A stretch of DNA of 64,000 nt from Streptomyces sp. NBC_00344 (GTDB lineage: Bacteria; Actinomycetota; Actinomycetes; Streptomycetales; Streptomycetaceae), in NCBI RefSeq assembly GCF_036088315.1, contig NZ_CP107996.1, positions 4,857,501 through 4,921,500 on the forward strand, written 5' to 3'. Below the pieces are notes generated by a model. The model was not told the DNA's origin. It saw only the letters and a program-made list of their open reading frames with translations, and did no database searches. The position numbers and the translations under genes are program-made. This document shows positions 1-7,666 of the stretch, in pieces. Positions within the stretch are counted from its first letter, which is position 1; each line of letters starts with the position of its first letter.

Positions 1-589
1 GCTGGCCCATCGTCTGCTGCATGGTCTGGCCGATGTTGTCGACGTCGTTCGTGGTGCGGCTCAGCACCTCGCCGCGCTTCTGCTTGTCGTAGTACGACAG
101 CGGCAGCGTCGACAGCTTCCCCTGGATGTCCTCGCGCATCCGGTACACGGTCTGGTTGACGATCCGCGCCACCATCCGGGTGGCCACCAGCATCAGCAGT
201 CCCGCACACACGAAGGCCGCGAGCGCGAGGAGCAGGACCTTGCCGACCTCGGTGAAGTCGATGCCCTGGCCCGGCGTGAAGCTGATGCCGCCGAGCATGT
301 CGGCCATCCCGCCCTGGCCGCGGTCGCGCAGCCCCTGGAGCGCCTGCGCCTTGGTGATGCCCTTCGGCAACTGCCGGCCGACGATCCCGGAGAAGACCAG
401 GTCGGTCGCCCGGCCCAGGATCTTAGGCCCGACCACCGAGAGCGCGACGCTGCCTATGACCGCGGTCAGCATCGTGAACATGGCCGGGCGGTCATGCGCG
501 AGCATCCGCAGCAGCCGTTTGCCCGACCCCTTGAAGTCCGTGGACTTCTGGACGGGCCCTGCCATCATGCGTCCACCAGGACCCGCCAT
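1..589 (-). CDS. ABC exporter half-transporter (membrane domain, cut by window edge)
   Basis: This is the N-terminal part (about 196 residues) of an ABC exporter subunit; the rest lies off the left edge. Visible are hydrophobic segments near residues 50 and 115-135, followed by the intracellular coupling region with QGKLSTLPLSYYD and RTTNDVDNI, typical of type I exporters. The ATP-binding domain is not in the window. The ATG shares one base with the TGA of the upstream ABC gene (TGATG), so translation is probably coupled and the two proteins should form a heterodimer. Its substrate cannot be told from sequence; related pairs export drugs, lipids or peptides. Confidence 0.9.
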   Translation of the reverse strand, partial: MAGPGGRMMAGPVQKSTDFKGSGKRLLRMLAHDRPAMFTMLTAVIGSVALSVVGPKILGRATDLVFSGIVGRQLPKGITKAQALQGLRDRGQGGMADMLGGISFTPGQGIDFTEVGKVLLLALAAFVCAGLLMLVATRMVARIVNQTVYRMREDIQGKLSTLPLSYYDKQKRGEVLSRTTNDVDNIGQTMQQTMGQ

Positions 590-2322
590 CAGGCCGCCTC
601 CGCCTCGGTGAGCTGGGAGAGCACGATCTCCCGGTATGTCTCATTGCCGGCCATCAACTCGTGATGGCGCCCCGTACCGACGACCCGGCCCTCGTCCATG
701 ACGACGATCCGGTCGGCGTCACGGATGGTGGAGACGCGCTGGGCGACTATCACCACCGTCGCTTCGGACGTCTCCTGGCGCAGCGCGGCACGCAGCGCCG
801 CGTCGGTCGCGTAGTCCAGCGCCGAGAAGGAGTCGTCGAAGAGATAGATCTCCGGGCGCTGCACCAGTGTTCTGGCGATCGCCAGACGCTGCCGCTGCCC
901 GCCGGAGACATTGGTCCCGCCCTGCGAGATCGGGGCGTTCAGCCCGCCATCGAGCTGCGCGACGAAGTCCCTGGCCTGCGCGACCTCCAGCGCGTGCCAC
1001 AGGTCGTCGTCGGTGGCGTCGGGGTTCCCGTAGCGCAGGTTCGTCGCGACGGTGCCGGAGAAGAGATACGGCTTCTGCGGGACCAGCGACACGGTGCTGG
1101 CCAGCAGCACCGGGTCGATCTTCCGCACATCGGTGCCGTCCACCAGCACTTCCCCGCCGGTGGCGTCGAACAGCCGCGGCACCAGGCCGAGCAGCGTCGA
1201 CTTGCCGCTGCCGGTCGACCCGATGACCGCGGTGGTCTCACCGGGCAGTGCCTGCAGCGCGACCTCCCTGAGTACGGAGGCCTCGGCGCCCGGGTACTTG
1301 AACCCGGCGCCGCGGATCTCAAGATGGCCGTGCCTGGCCAGTTCCCGTACCGGCTGCAGCGGCGGTACCACGCTGGAATCGGTGGTGAGCACCTCCTGGA
1401 TGCGCTCGGCACACACCTCGGCGCGCGGCACCATCATGAACATGAAGGTGGCCATCATCACCGACATCACGATCTGCATCAGATAGGCGAGGAACGCGGT
1501 GAGCGCGCCGATCTGCATCGCACCGCTGTCGATGCGGTGCGCGCCGAACCAGACCACCGCGATCGACGAGATGTTGACCACGGTCATCACAGTGGGGAAC
1601 ATCAGCGCCATCAGCCGCGCTGTCCCCAGCGAGACCTCGGTCAGCTCGGTGTTGGCCCCCTCGAAGCGGCCCTTCTCGTAGTCGTCCTTCACGAAGGCGC
1701 GGATGACCCGGTTGCCGGTGATCTGCTCGCGCAGCACCCGGTTCACCGTGTCGAGCCGCACCTGCATCTTCCGGAACAGCGGACGCATCCGCCGGATGAT
1801 CAGCGAGACCAGGACGAGCATCACCGGGACGACCGCGATCAGCACGAGAGAGAGCGGCACGTCCTGACCGAGCGCCAGGACGATGGCGCCGACACACATG
1901 ATCGGCGCGGAGGCCATCAGAGTGAACGCCATCAGCGTCAGCATCTGGACCTGCTGGACGTCGTTGGTGGTACGGGTGATGAGGGACGGCGCACCGAAGT
2001 GCCCGACCTCACGGGCCGAGAAGGACTGCACCCGGTCGAAGACCCCGGCACGGATGTCCCTGCCGACCGCGGCAGCGGTCCGGGCACCGAAGTAGACGGC
2101 CCCGATGTTGCAGCCGACCTGAACGAGACTGATGGCGATCATGAGGCCGCCGAAGCCCAGGATGTAACCCGAGTCTCCCTTGACGACACCGTTGTCGATG
2201 ATGTCCGCGTTGAGGGTGGGCAGGTAGAGAGTGGCGCAGGTCTGGAACAGCTGTAGCAGCACCAGCAGGGCCATCGGTTTCTTGTACGGACGCAGGTAGG
2301 TCCGCAGAATTTTTATGAGCAC
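589..2322 (-). CDS. ABC exporter half-transporter with degenerate ATP site
   Basis: A complete 577-residue fused membrane/ATPase subunit of a type I ABC exporter. About six membrane segments occupy residues 1-310; the ATPase domain carries Walker A GSTGSGKST, signature SGGQRQRLAIART and Walker B IYLFDD. The residue after the Walker B aspartate is Asp rather than the catalytic Glu, and the H-loop reads VAQRVS with Gln in place of His. In known heterodimers (BmrCD, TM287/288) these changes mark the subunit with the non-hydrolytic site, so the overlapping downstream gene should supply the active one. The GTG start at 2322 gives VLIKILRTYLRPYKKP, the usual N-terminus; the longer frame upstream is only read-through of sequence antisense to nothing known and opposite-frame to the kinase gene. 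Confidence 0.88.
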   Translation of the reverse strand: MLIKILRTYLRPYKKPMALLVLLQLFQTCATLYLPTLNADIIDNGVVKGDSGYILGFGGLMIAISLVQVGCNIGAVYFGARTAAAVGRDIRAGVFDRVQSFSAREVGHFGAPSLITRTTNDVQQVQMLTLMAFTLMASAPIMCVGAIVLALGQDVPLSLVLIAVVPVMLVLVSLIIRRMRPLFRKMQVRLDTVNRVLREQITGNRVIRAFVKDDYEKGRFEGANTELTEVSLGTARLMALMFPTVMTVVNISSIAVVWFGAHRIDSGAMQIGALTAFLAYLMQIVMSVMMATFMFMMVPRAEVCAERIQEVLTTDSSVVPPLQPVRELARHGHLEIRGAGFKYPGAEASVLREVALQALPGETTAVIGSTGSGKSTLLGLVPRLFDATGGEVLVDGTDVRKIDPVLLASTVSLVPQKPYLFSGTVATNLRYGNPDATDDDLWHALEVAQARDFVAQLDGGLNAPISQGGTNVSGGQRQRLAIARTLVQRPEIYLFDDSFSALDYATDAALRAALRQETSEATVVIVAQRVSTIRDADRIVVMDEGRVVGTGRHHELMAGNETYREIVLSQLTEAEAA

Positions 2323-2447
2323 GCGCTGTCTCTCGGGGTCGGCAGGCAGGATCGGGCCGGGGGCTCGGGCACGGAGACCCAGTTTCCGACACACGGGAAC
2401 CCGAAATCGAACCCTTTTCCCCAAGGGCCGGTCAAGAAGCCCGGGAG

Positions 2448-3893
2448 TCAGGAAGAGGAGCCGAAGGCTCCGGGGTGGATCTGGTCGCGGATCGCGCTGT
2501 ACTGCTTGCGTACCGCCTGCCCGACGGGGAGATCGTCGCCCGGTTCGAGTATCTGTGCGGCCGCCCCCTGCCAGGCCGGCGGAGCCTGCGGGCCGAGTGT
2601 GCCCTCGGACACACCGAGTGCCCACGCCGCCTGCCGGGCGGCGCCGACCGCCGCGTAGTCCGCCGGCTGCGGGACGACGACCTGTGCGCCGAAGATCGCC
2701 GGCGCCGCGGCCTGCACGGCGGGCAGTTCGGCGGCCGCGCCGAGCAGGAACACCCGGCGCACCTCGACCCCGCGGTCCCTCAGCACGTCCATCGCGTCCG
2801 CCAGCGAGCAGAGCATGCCCTCGAAGGCCGCCCGCGCCAGATGCTCCCGCTTCATCGACTCGCGCCGCAGTCCGGACAGGGTGCCGGCGGTGTGCGGCAG
2901 CTGGGGGGTGCGCTCGCCCTCCAGATACGGAAGGAGCACGAGCCCGGAGGCGCCGGGGGTGGAGGTCAGCGCAAGCGCGGACAGCGCGCCGAGGTCGTCG
3001 ACGCCGAGCAGTTCGGCGGTGCCGCGCAACGCCCGGACGGCGTTGAGTGTATGGACGACCGGAAGATGCATCCCGGTCGCGTCGGCGAAGGATGTGATCA
3101 TCCCGGTCGGATCGGTCAGCGCCTCGTGATGCACGCCCATCACCGAGCCGGAAGCCCCGAGCGACACGACCACGTCTCCGGTCGATACGCCGAGTCCGAA
3201 CGCCGCTGCCATGGTCTCGCCGGTACCCGCGGAGATCAGCAGCCCCTCGGGGGTGGTCCCCGCGGCGTCGGACGGTCCCAGCACTTCCGGTACCGCCGCC
3301 TGGTGTCCCAGCGCGAGCTCCACCAGATCGGGACGGTAGGAGCCGGTCGCCGCCGACCAGTAGCCGGTCCCGGAGGCCGCGCCCCGGTCGGTGGTCCGCC
3401 GTGCCGGCCGCCCCAGCAGCTGCCACACCAGCCAGTCGTGCGGCTGCAGCAGTGCGGTGATCCTGGCGGCCGCATCGGGTTCGTGCTTGGCGAGCCAGCG
3501 CAGCTTGGCCACCGGCTGCGAGGCTTGCGGTACCGATCCCACTGCCTCCGCCCAGGCCGAACGGCTGCCGAGCGCGTCGATCAGATCAGCGGCGGCCACC
3601 TGAGCCCGCTTGTCGTTGCCGACCAGCGCGGGGCCGACCAGATTGCCCTGCCGGTCCAGTGGGACCAGACCGTGCTGCTGTGCCGACACACCGATGGCCT
3701 GGACGCCTTCGAGCAGGCCGCCGGCGGCCGCCTCGCCGAGCGAGAGCAGCCACACCTGCGGATCGACCTCGTGCGACTTCGCCTCGACCGGGTGCGGCGC
3801 GTACCCCTGGCGCAGCACGGCGCCCGTGTCCGTGTCGCAGACGACGATGCGGGTGAACGCGGACGAGCTGTCAAGACCGGCGACTATCCCCAT
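2448..3893 (-). CDS. xylB: FGGY-family sugar kinase, probable xylulokinase
   Basis: A cytosolic sugar kinase of the FGGY/actin-hexokinase fold, 481 residues, the usual xylulokinase length. It begins MGIVAGLDSSSAFTRIVVCD, the phosphate-1 loop, has the sugar-binding stretch GVSAQQHGLVPLD with the MQHG-like motif near residue 80, and the C-terminal nucleotide motif LLGAAAELPAVQAAAPAIFG. Xylulokinase makes xylulose 5-phosphate for the pentose phosphate pathway; other FGGY substrates such as ribulose or arabitol cannot be excluded. The ATG at 3893 is preferred over one six codons upstream because the family starts just before the phosphate loop. No xylose isomerase is adjacent, which is unusual for a xylose operon. 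It lies upstream of, and on the same strand as, the ABC exporter, with a 125-base gap. Confidence 0.82.
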   Translation of the reverse strand: MGIVAGLDSSSAFTRIVVCDTDTGAVLRQGYAPHPVEAKSHEVDPQVWLLSLGEAAAGGLLEGVQAIGVSAQQHGLVPLDRQGNLVGPALVGNDKRAQVAAADLIDALGSRSAWAEAVGSVPQASQPVAKLRWLAKHEPDAAARITALLQPHDWLVWQLLGRPARRTTDRGAASGTGYWSAATGSYRPDLVELALGHQAAVPEVLGPSDAAGTTPEGLLISAGTGETMAAAFGLGVSTGDVVVSLGASGSVMGVHHEALTDPTGMITSFADATGMHLPVVHTLNAVRALRGTAELLGVDDLGALSALALTSTPGASGLVLLPYLEGERTPQLPHTAGTLSGLRRESMKREHLARAAFEGMLCSLADAMDVLRDRGVEVRRVFLLGAAAELPAVQAAAPAIFGAQVVVPQPADYAAVGAARQAAWALGVSEGTLGPQAPPAWQGAAAQILEPGDDLPVGQAVRKQYSAIRDQIHPGAFGSSS

Positions 3894-3954
3894 GGTCAGA
3901 TTGTGCCGCACATCGGGTGCCCCCGGGGGTTACGGGACCGCCTCAGGTCACAGG

Positions 3955-4263
3955 TCAGGTGTTCGTGGTGCCCCAGTCGTCCTCGACGACGCCGTTGCGC
4001 TCCCGCAGCGAGCGGACCCGCTGGGCCACCGATTCGGGCATCCGGTCCCCGACCTTCTCGCTCACCGAGTGGAGTGCCTTGCCCGCCACGTCGCGCCCGT
4101 TGTGCGCCGCGGACTCGGCCGCGTTGCGCACCGCCGGGTTCTGCGCCACCTGGCGGGCCGACTTCTTCAACTGCTCATACCGCTCGCGGCCCGCCCGCGT
4201 GCCGATCACGTAACCGAGAGCGAGTCCAACGACGAACGTGAGCTTGTACCGCATGGCTGCCAC
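3955..4263 (-). CDS. YtxH-like small membrane-anchored protein
   Basis: A 102-residue protein with one N-terminal membrane segment (KLTFVVGLALGYVIGTRAGRERYEQLKK), followed by a polar helical tail rich in Ala, Arg and Glu. The GxxxGYxxGxRAGRERYEQL pattern is that of YtxH-domain and related actinobacterial proteins, whose function is unknown. A second in-frame ATG three codons in (4254) is equally plausible. The gene is monocistronic, between the kinase gene and the tRNA-Asn pair. Confidence 0.75.
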   Translation of the reverse strand: MAAMRYKLTFVVGLALGYVIGTRAGRERYEQLKKSARQVAQNPAVRNAAESAAHNGRDVAGKALHSVSEKVGDRMPESVAQRVRSLRERNGVVEDDWGTTNT

Positions 4264-4428
4264 CCTTCCCTTTGCGCTGATGCTGCCCGCCTACCCGGAT
4301 CACGCGTGATCACCCGGGGGCGGAACCGATTGGCGGAGCACCCCCCTGCTTGCGCTAATGTATGTGTCGCAGCGAGCACACGCCCCCCGGGACGGTCCGG
4401 ATTGGGTACGTTCGGTGCAACGCAGCAT

Positions 4429-4501
4429 TCCCCTGTAGCTCAATTGGCAGAGCAGCCGGCTGTTAACCGGCAGGTTACTGGTTCGAGTCCAGTCGGGGGA
4501 G
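4429..4501 (+). tRNA. tRNA-Asn (GTT)
   Basis: A 73-nucleotide cloverleaf: acceptor stem TCCCCTG/CGGGGGA, D-arm AGCTCAATTGGCAGAGC, anticodon GTT at 4462-4464 (position 34), T-arm with GGTTCGAGTCC, discriminator G. The CCA end is not encoded. The anticodon reads AAC/AAT. Confidence 0.97.
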
Positions 4502-4506
4502 CGCGG

Positions 4507-4579
4507 TCCCCTGTAGCTCAATTGGCAGAGCATTCGGCTGTTAACCGGAGGGTTACTGGTTCGAGTCCAGTCGGGGGAG
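4507..4579 (+). tRNA. tRNA-Asn (GTT), second copy
   Basis: A near-identical repeat of the preceding tRNA, five bases downstream, with the same acceptor stem and T-arm and anticodon GTT at 4540-4542. The differences are confined to the anticodon stem and its flanks. The pair is probably one transcript ending at the U-tract hairpin that follows. Confidence 0.97.
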
Positions 4580-4591
4580 CAGAAGACGGAG

Positions 4592-4614
4592 AAGGGCCCC
4601 TCGGGGCCCTTTTT
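4592..4614 (+). terminator. Rho-independent terminator of the tRNA-Asn pair
   Basis: A perfect nine-base inverted repeat AAGGGCCCC/GGGGCCCTT, separated by TC, runs directly into more T residues (4610-4614). It is one of the few terminators in the window with a U-tract. Confidence 0.85.
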
Positions 4615-4760
4615 CGTGTGCGGTCCCCGCCCTGATGGAACCGTCCGGCCTGCGACGGAGTCCTCATGGTTGAGCGATGCCGACCATCCGAGGCAGGAGA
4701 TCGTATGAGCGGCTATGCTGCGGCAGACGGCGCGCACAGGTGTACGCGCCACGCCGTAAT

Positions 4761-4837
4761 GGGGCGGTAGCTCAGCCGGTTAGAGCAGCGGACTCATAAT
4801 CCGTCGGCCGTGGGTTCGAGTCCCACCCGCCCCACCA
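4761..4837 (+). tRNA. tRNA with CAT anticodon (elongator Met or Ile2)
   Basis: A 77-nucleotide gene including an encoded CCA end. The acceptor stem GGGGCGG/CCGCCCC is fully paired, the anticodon CAT is at 4795-4797 in loop CTCATAA, and the T-arm is GTGGG-TTCGAGT-CCCAC. The paired first position (G-C) and the absence of three G-C pairs at the loop end of the anticodon stem exclude initiator tRNA. Whether it is elongator Met or Ile2 (with lysidine at C34) cannot be settled by eye. Confidence 0.95.
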
Positions 4838-5233
4838 CTCAGCGTGCTCGAAGAAACGTTCTGACCAGCGTCTCGGCTGGTCGGAAGCGGACACGAGAGG
4901 GCCTCGGCGGTCTTTCCTGATCATGTTGGCACGGCCGGGGGGCCATGCTGAGGACGCGCGGCAGGCGGCGGGGCGAATATCCCTCGTACGGCCCCCTTCG
5001 CGGACATCCGACAGGGCGTCAGCTGTCCGGCACCGGCCCCACTGCCGAGGGCCGCGCCCCGTTACGCCGGCGCAACGGTCCTCCGGCGCCTCTTCCGCCG
5101 GTCCGCCAAGGCGGCTCGGAGCGGGTACTTCGCCGCGGTGGCGCGGCCGGGACCGCCGGCCGGGGAAGTGCGGAGGTCCTGCTCCGGAACACTCGCTCCA
5201 TGAGGGCCGTACGGCGACACCTATAGTGCCGGG
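4838..5233. other. Intergenic region after tRNA(CAT), no gene recognised
   Basis: About 395 bases without a convincing gene. A seven-base-pair hairpin GACCAGC/GCTGGTC (4863-4882, six-base loop) shortly after the tRNA may end or process its transcript. A TATAGT box at 5222-5227 sits just before the next gene. Open frames here are GC-rich chance frames. Confidence 0.6.
5222..5227 (+). promoter_or_regulatory. -10 box for a probably leaderless mRNA
   Basis: TATAGT ends six bases before the ATG of the HTH-TOBE gene and no Shine-Dalgarno sequence can fit between them. With normal spacing, transcription would begin at or next to the A of the start codon. No clear -35 is seen. Confidence 0.55.
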
Positions 5234-5641
5234 ATGCCGTCCTACAGCATTGGCCGCGCAGCGAGTCTGCTGGGTGTGAGTTCGGAGACCGTACGCCGCT
5301 GGGCCGACGGCGGTCAGATCGCGATGGACCGGGACGGCGCGGGAAACCGGATGATCGACGGGGTGAGCCTGGCCGCCTTCGCCAAGGACCGCGCCGCAGG
5401 CCTGCATCCGGTGCCCGGCGAGGCCCGGACATCCGTACGGAACTCGTTCGCCGGGATCATCACGGCGGTCACCGTCGACGATGTGGTCGCCCAGGTGGAA
5501 ATCCAGTCGGGGCCGCACCGCCTGGTGTCGCTGGTGAGCCGCGAGGCGGTCGACGAACTGGGAATCGTGGTCGGTGCGACGGCCACCGCACGCGTGAAGT
5601 CGACACATGTACACGTCGACAGGCCCGGTGCGCCGAGCTGA
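5234..5641 (+). CDS. Helix-turn-helix TOBE-domain protein (molybdate-responsive type)
   Basis: A 135-residue protein with an N-terminal MerR-like/excisionase-like helix-turn-helix (SIGRAASLLGVSSETVRRWADGGQI, residues 4-28) and a single C-terminal TOBE/Mop domain (residues about 66-130, RNSFAGIITAVTVDDVVAQVEI...LVSLVSREAVDELGIVVG...ARVKSTHVHV). TOBE/Mop domains bind molybdate or tungstate, so this is probably a one-component oxyanion sensor. The ligand is inferred. It opens a small group with a molybdopterin-fold protein and a two-Mop protein. Its mRNA appears leaderless. Confidence 0.82.
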   Translation: MPSYSIGRAASLLGVSSETVRRWADGGQIAMDRDGAGNRMIDGVSLAAFAKDRAAGLHPVPGEARTSVRNSFAGIITAVTVDDVVAQVEIQSGPHRLVSLVSREAVDELGIVVGATATARVKSTHVHVDRPGAPS

Positions 5642-5793
5642 GGCGGGCAGGTCGTGGATACCCGGCGATGCGGGTCTGAGCCTCACAAAAGCCAGGAGTA
5701 GTCGACTCATCGGCTGGCATGTGTGGTTCATCCATCGGCGGGCGGGGCATGACGGTGGAGCAGCCGCCGCGTTGACCGCTGGAGGGGACCCTG

Positions 5794-6315
5794 ATGAGTG
5801 GACTCGGCACGCCGTCCCGTATCGCATCCGAACACTCCCGACGTCTGCTGGTCGGCGGGCAGTTGGCGCGGCCCGCCGCGCTGAGCGTCGCGGACCTGCG
5901 GGCCGGCTGGGGGCAGCACCGGGCCGATGTGGTGTTCGAGTGCAGCAAGAACGGACCGCAGCACCACAGTTTCGAGGGGCCGCTGCTGCGGGATGTCGTC
6001 GGCGACGCACGGCCGTCCTTCGACGCCGCCCGGCGCAAGGACCGTTCCCGGTTCCTGCTGGCCGTCACGGGTGGCGACGGTCATCACGCGGTGCTCTCCT
6101 GGGCGGAGATCGACACCGACTTCGGTGATTCCCCGGTCCTGCTGGCCACCGTCATGGACGGCCGGGCGCTTGATCTGGAGGGGAGCCAGTTGGTGGTGCC
6201 TTCCGACCGCTGCGGAGCCCGCTACGTCAGCGCGATCACCGGTGTCTGGGTCGGGGCCTGCACGTTTCCCGGGCGGCCGCCGCTGCCGCTGACGCCTTCG
6301 CTGCCTTTCCGGTAG
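5794..6315 (+). CDS. Molybdopterin-binding-fold protein (sulfite-oxidase-like)
   Basis: A 173-residue cytosolic protein resembling a shortened oxidoreductase molybdopterin-binding domain: FECSKNGPQHHSFEGPLLRDVV, then FLLAVTGGDGHHAVLSWAEIDTDFG, VLLATVMDGRALDLEGSQLVVPSDRCGARYVSAITGVWVG. These correspond to the residues around the pterin site in SUOX/YedY-like folds. The family's conserved cysteine that ligates Mo is not obvious in its usual place; the cysteines are in FECSK and DRCGARY. It may bind the cofactor or handle it rather than act as a full enzyme. A Shine-Dalgarno GGAGGGG precedes the ATG. It lies between two TOBE/Mop-domain genes, which supports a molybdenum link. Confidence 0.7.
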   Translation: MSGLGTPSRIASEHSRRLLVGGQLARPAALSVADLRAGWGQHRADVVFECSKNGPQHHSFEGPLLRDVVGDARPSFDAARRKDRSRFLLAVTGGDGHHAVLSWAEIDTDFGDSPVLLATVMDGRALDLEGSQLVVPSDRCGARYVSAITGVWVGACTFPGRPPLPLTPSLPFR

Positions 6316-6326
6316 CGCGACAGGCC

Positions 6327-6360
6327 GCTGGAGGCCCCCGCGTCCCCGGGGGTCTCCAGC
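6327..6360. terminator. Bidirectional terminator between convergent molybdate genes
   Basis: A 14-base-pair stem (6327-6340 with 6347-6360, one G-T wobble) with loop CGTCCC lies between the stop codons of the molybdopterin-fold gene and the tandem-Mop gene. There is no U-tract, as is common in Streptomyces. Confidence 0.75.
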
Positions 6361-6418
6361 ACCGGCGGCACATGAGGGTGGTGCCCGGCAGGTGGCAGTT
6401 CCCGGCCGTGGGCCGTCC

Positions 6419-6838
6419 TCAGCCGGTGGCGAGGGAGATCTCGGTGGACTTGATCAGCGCCGTCACCGCGGAGCCGGAGGTCAGGCCGAGATCGATGACC
6501 GCGTCCCGGGTGATGGCCGCCGTCAGCTCGCCGCCGTCGACGGCGATCTTGACACCGGCCATGGCTCCACCCGTGGTGACCGACGCGACCGTCCCTGGGA
6601 GGCGGTTACGGATGCTCAGGCCCGTGACGGAGCCGGTGGCCAGCGACACCTCGGTGGACTTGAACAGGGCACGTACCGGCGAGCCCTCGGCGATGCCGAG
6701 GTCCCGAACGGCCTCCAGGGTGATCGCCGCGGTGATCTCCTGACCCCTGTCGAGCCGGACCTTGACGGTGGCCATGACCTCTCCGGGGGTGACACCGGCA
6801 ACGGTGCCCGGCAGCTGATTGCGGATGCTCAAGCTCAT
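6419..6838 (-). CDS. Tandem Mop-domain molybdate-binding protein (molbindin-like)
   Basis: A 139-residue protein made of two direct repeats of about 69 residues, each running SIRN-LPGTVA-VT-G--MA-VK, then TAAIT--AV-DLG---GS-V-AL-KSTE-SLATG. This is the di-Mop architecture of molbindins, small cytosolic proteins that store or buffer molybdate. The two halves match at roughly two residues in three, pointing to an internal duplication. It converges with the molybdopterin-fold gene and is probably part of the same molybdenum homeostasis set. The upstream region (6839-6900) holds an imperfect inverted arrangement of GGAGT and GTACA-like boxes that could be an operator. Confidence 0.88.
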   Translation of the reverse strand: MSLSIRNQLPGTVAGVTPGEVMATVKVRLDRGQEITAAITLEAVRDLGIAEGSPVRALFKSTEVSLATGSVTGLSIRNRLPGTVASVTTGGAMAGVKIAVDGGELTAAITRDAVIDLGLTSGSAVTALIKSTEISLATG

Positions 6839-7110
6839 GGTGAACGCCTCGCACGCGGAGTGGAATGTACAGCTTTGCGTCGTGTGTACTCCGCACTCTA
6901 GCCGCGGTGCTCAGAAACAGTGATCTGTGGTTCTGCCGTGCGGGTCGCATGTGGCAGCCGGGCGGGCGGGATGTGCCCCATATGCGGGGCGGCATGGACT
7001 GTTCTGCCGCACAGGCCGTCCGTGCCACCGGGCCGGGCGGCGGTCCCGGCTCGCCTCCGCGCACGGACGGAATGCCACCCGTGCGCGGAGAAGCGGGGAA
7101 GGGAAAGCGG

Positions 7111-7422
7111 TCAGCGGGCTTCCAGGCGCCCGATCGCGCGCAGCGAGCCGTCGCAGGACAGGCTCTCGGTGCCGTCGCCCGTGTGCCAGTCGCCGTACAG
7201 CGTGGTCACGGTGACCGGCCACCTGACGTTGCTCACGTCATTGCAGTCGACGACCAGGCGCCAGGTGTACGAAGAACCGCTGTAGCAGGTGGCGGAGGCG
7301 GAACTGCCGCTGCCGCCGAGGTTGCAGGGGAGGCTCGCGGCCTGGGCCGCGGGGGCGGCGGCCAGGATGCCTGCCGCGGTCACCGAGCATGCCGCCAGGG
7401 CCAGCAGAGTCTTCACGCGCAT
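7111..7422 (-). CDS. Small secreted cysteine-containing protein
   Basis: A 103-residue protein with a Sec signal peptide (MRVKTLLALAACSVTAAGIL, cleavage probably after AQA near residue 27). The mature part is about 75 residues with four cysteines spaced as two likely disulfides (PCNLG, TCYSG, DCNDV, SCDGS). I do not recognise a family; small extracellular proteins of this kind are frequent in Streptomyces. The start ATG at 7422 is preceded by a GAGAGAGA stretch that may act as a weak Shine-Dalgarno. It is monocistronic. Confidence 0.75.
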   Translation of the reverse strand: MRVKTLLALAACSVTAAGILAAAPAAQAASLPCNLGGSGSSASATCYSGSSYTWRLVVDCNDVSNVRWPVTVTTLYGDWHTGDGTESLSCDGSLRAIGRLEAR

Positions 7423-7666
7423 GGGGGGATCTCTCTCTCGGATGCTCTCAGGACTGACGAGCCGGGTGAAGGGGCGGCCGGCCGGGCCGAGGCCCACTAT
7501 GGCCCACAAACCGCCGCAGGTCTAGACCACTTTGCGGGCAACTTCCTTACGGCGGAGGGGAATTGCTCACTCGGTGGCCGGTCCGTTCGGTCCGCGACTG
7601 CCGGTACCGATAGGCCGGGGCCGCCGGTGCCACGTAGATGTAGAGGGAAAGCGGTTAGCATCCTGT

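Noticed and set aside
2323..3426. Apparent 945-residue fusion upstream of the ABC exporter
   Set aside because: The N-terminal 368 codons are out-of-frame sequence within the sugar kinase gene; real exporter sequence begins at GTG 2322.
4300..4752. A 150-codon minus-strand frame with two copies of PDWTRTSN-PVNSR-LCQLSYRG
   Set aside because: The repeated peptide is the antisense translation of the two tRNA-Asn genes, not a protein.
4761..4837. Initiator tRNA-fMet
   Set aside because: The first acceptor pair is G-C, not mismatched, and the anticodon stem lacks the three consecutive G-C pairs of initiators.
4772..6010. A 412-codon minus-strand frame ending GWDSNPRPTDYESAALTG
   Set aside because: The ending is the well-known artefact of translating the antisense of a tRNA gene, here tRNA(CAT); the rest is antisense to the HTH-TOBE gene with Arg/Pro-rich composition.
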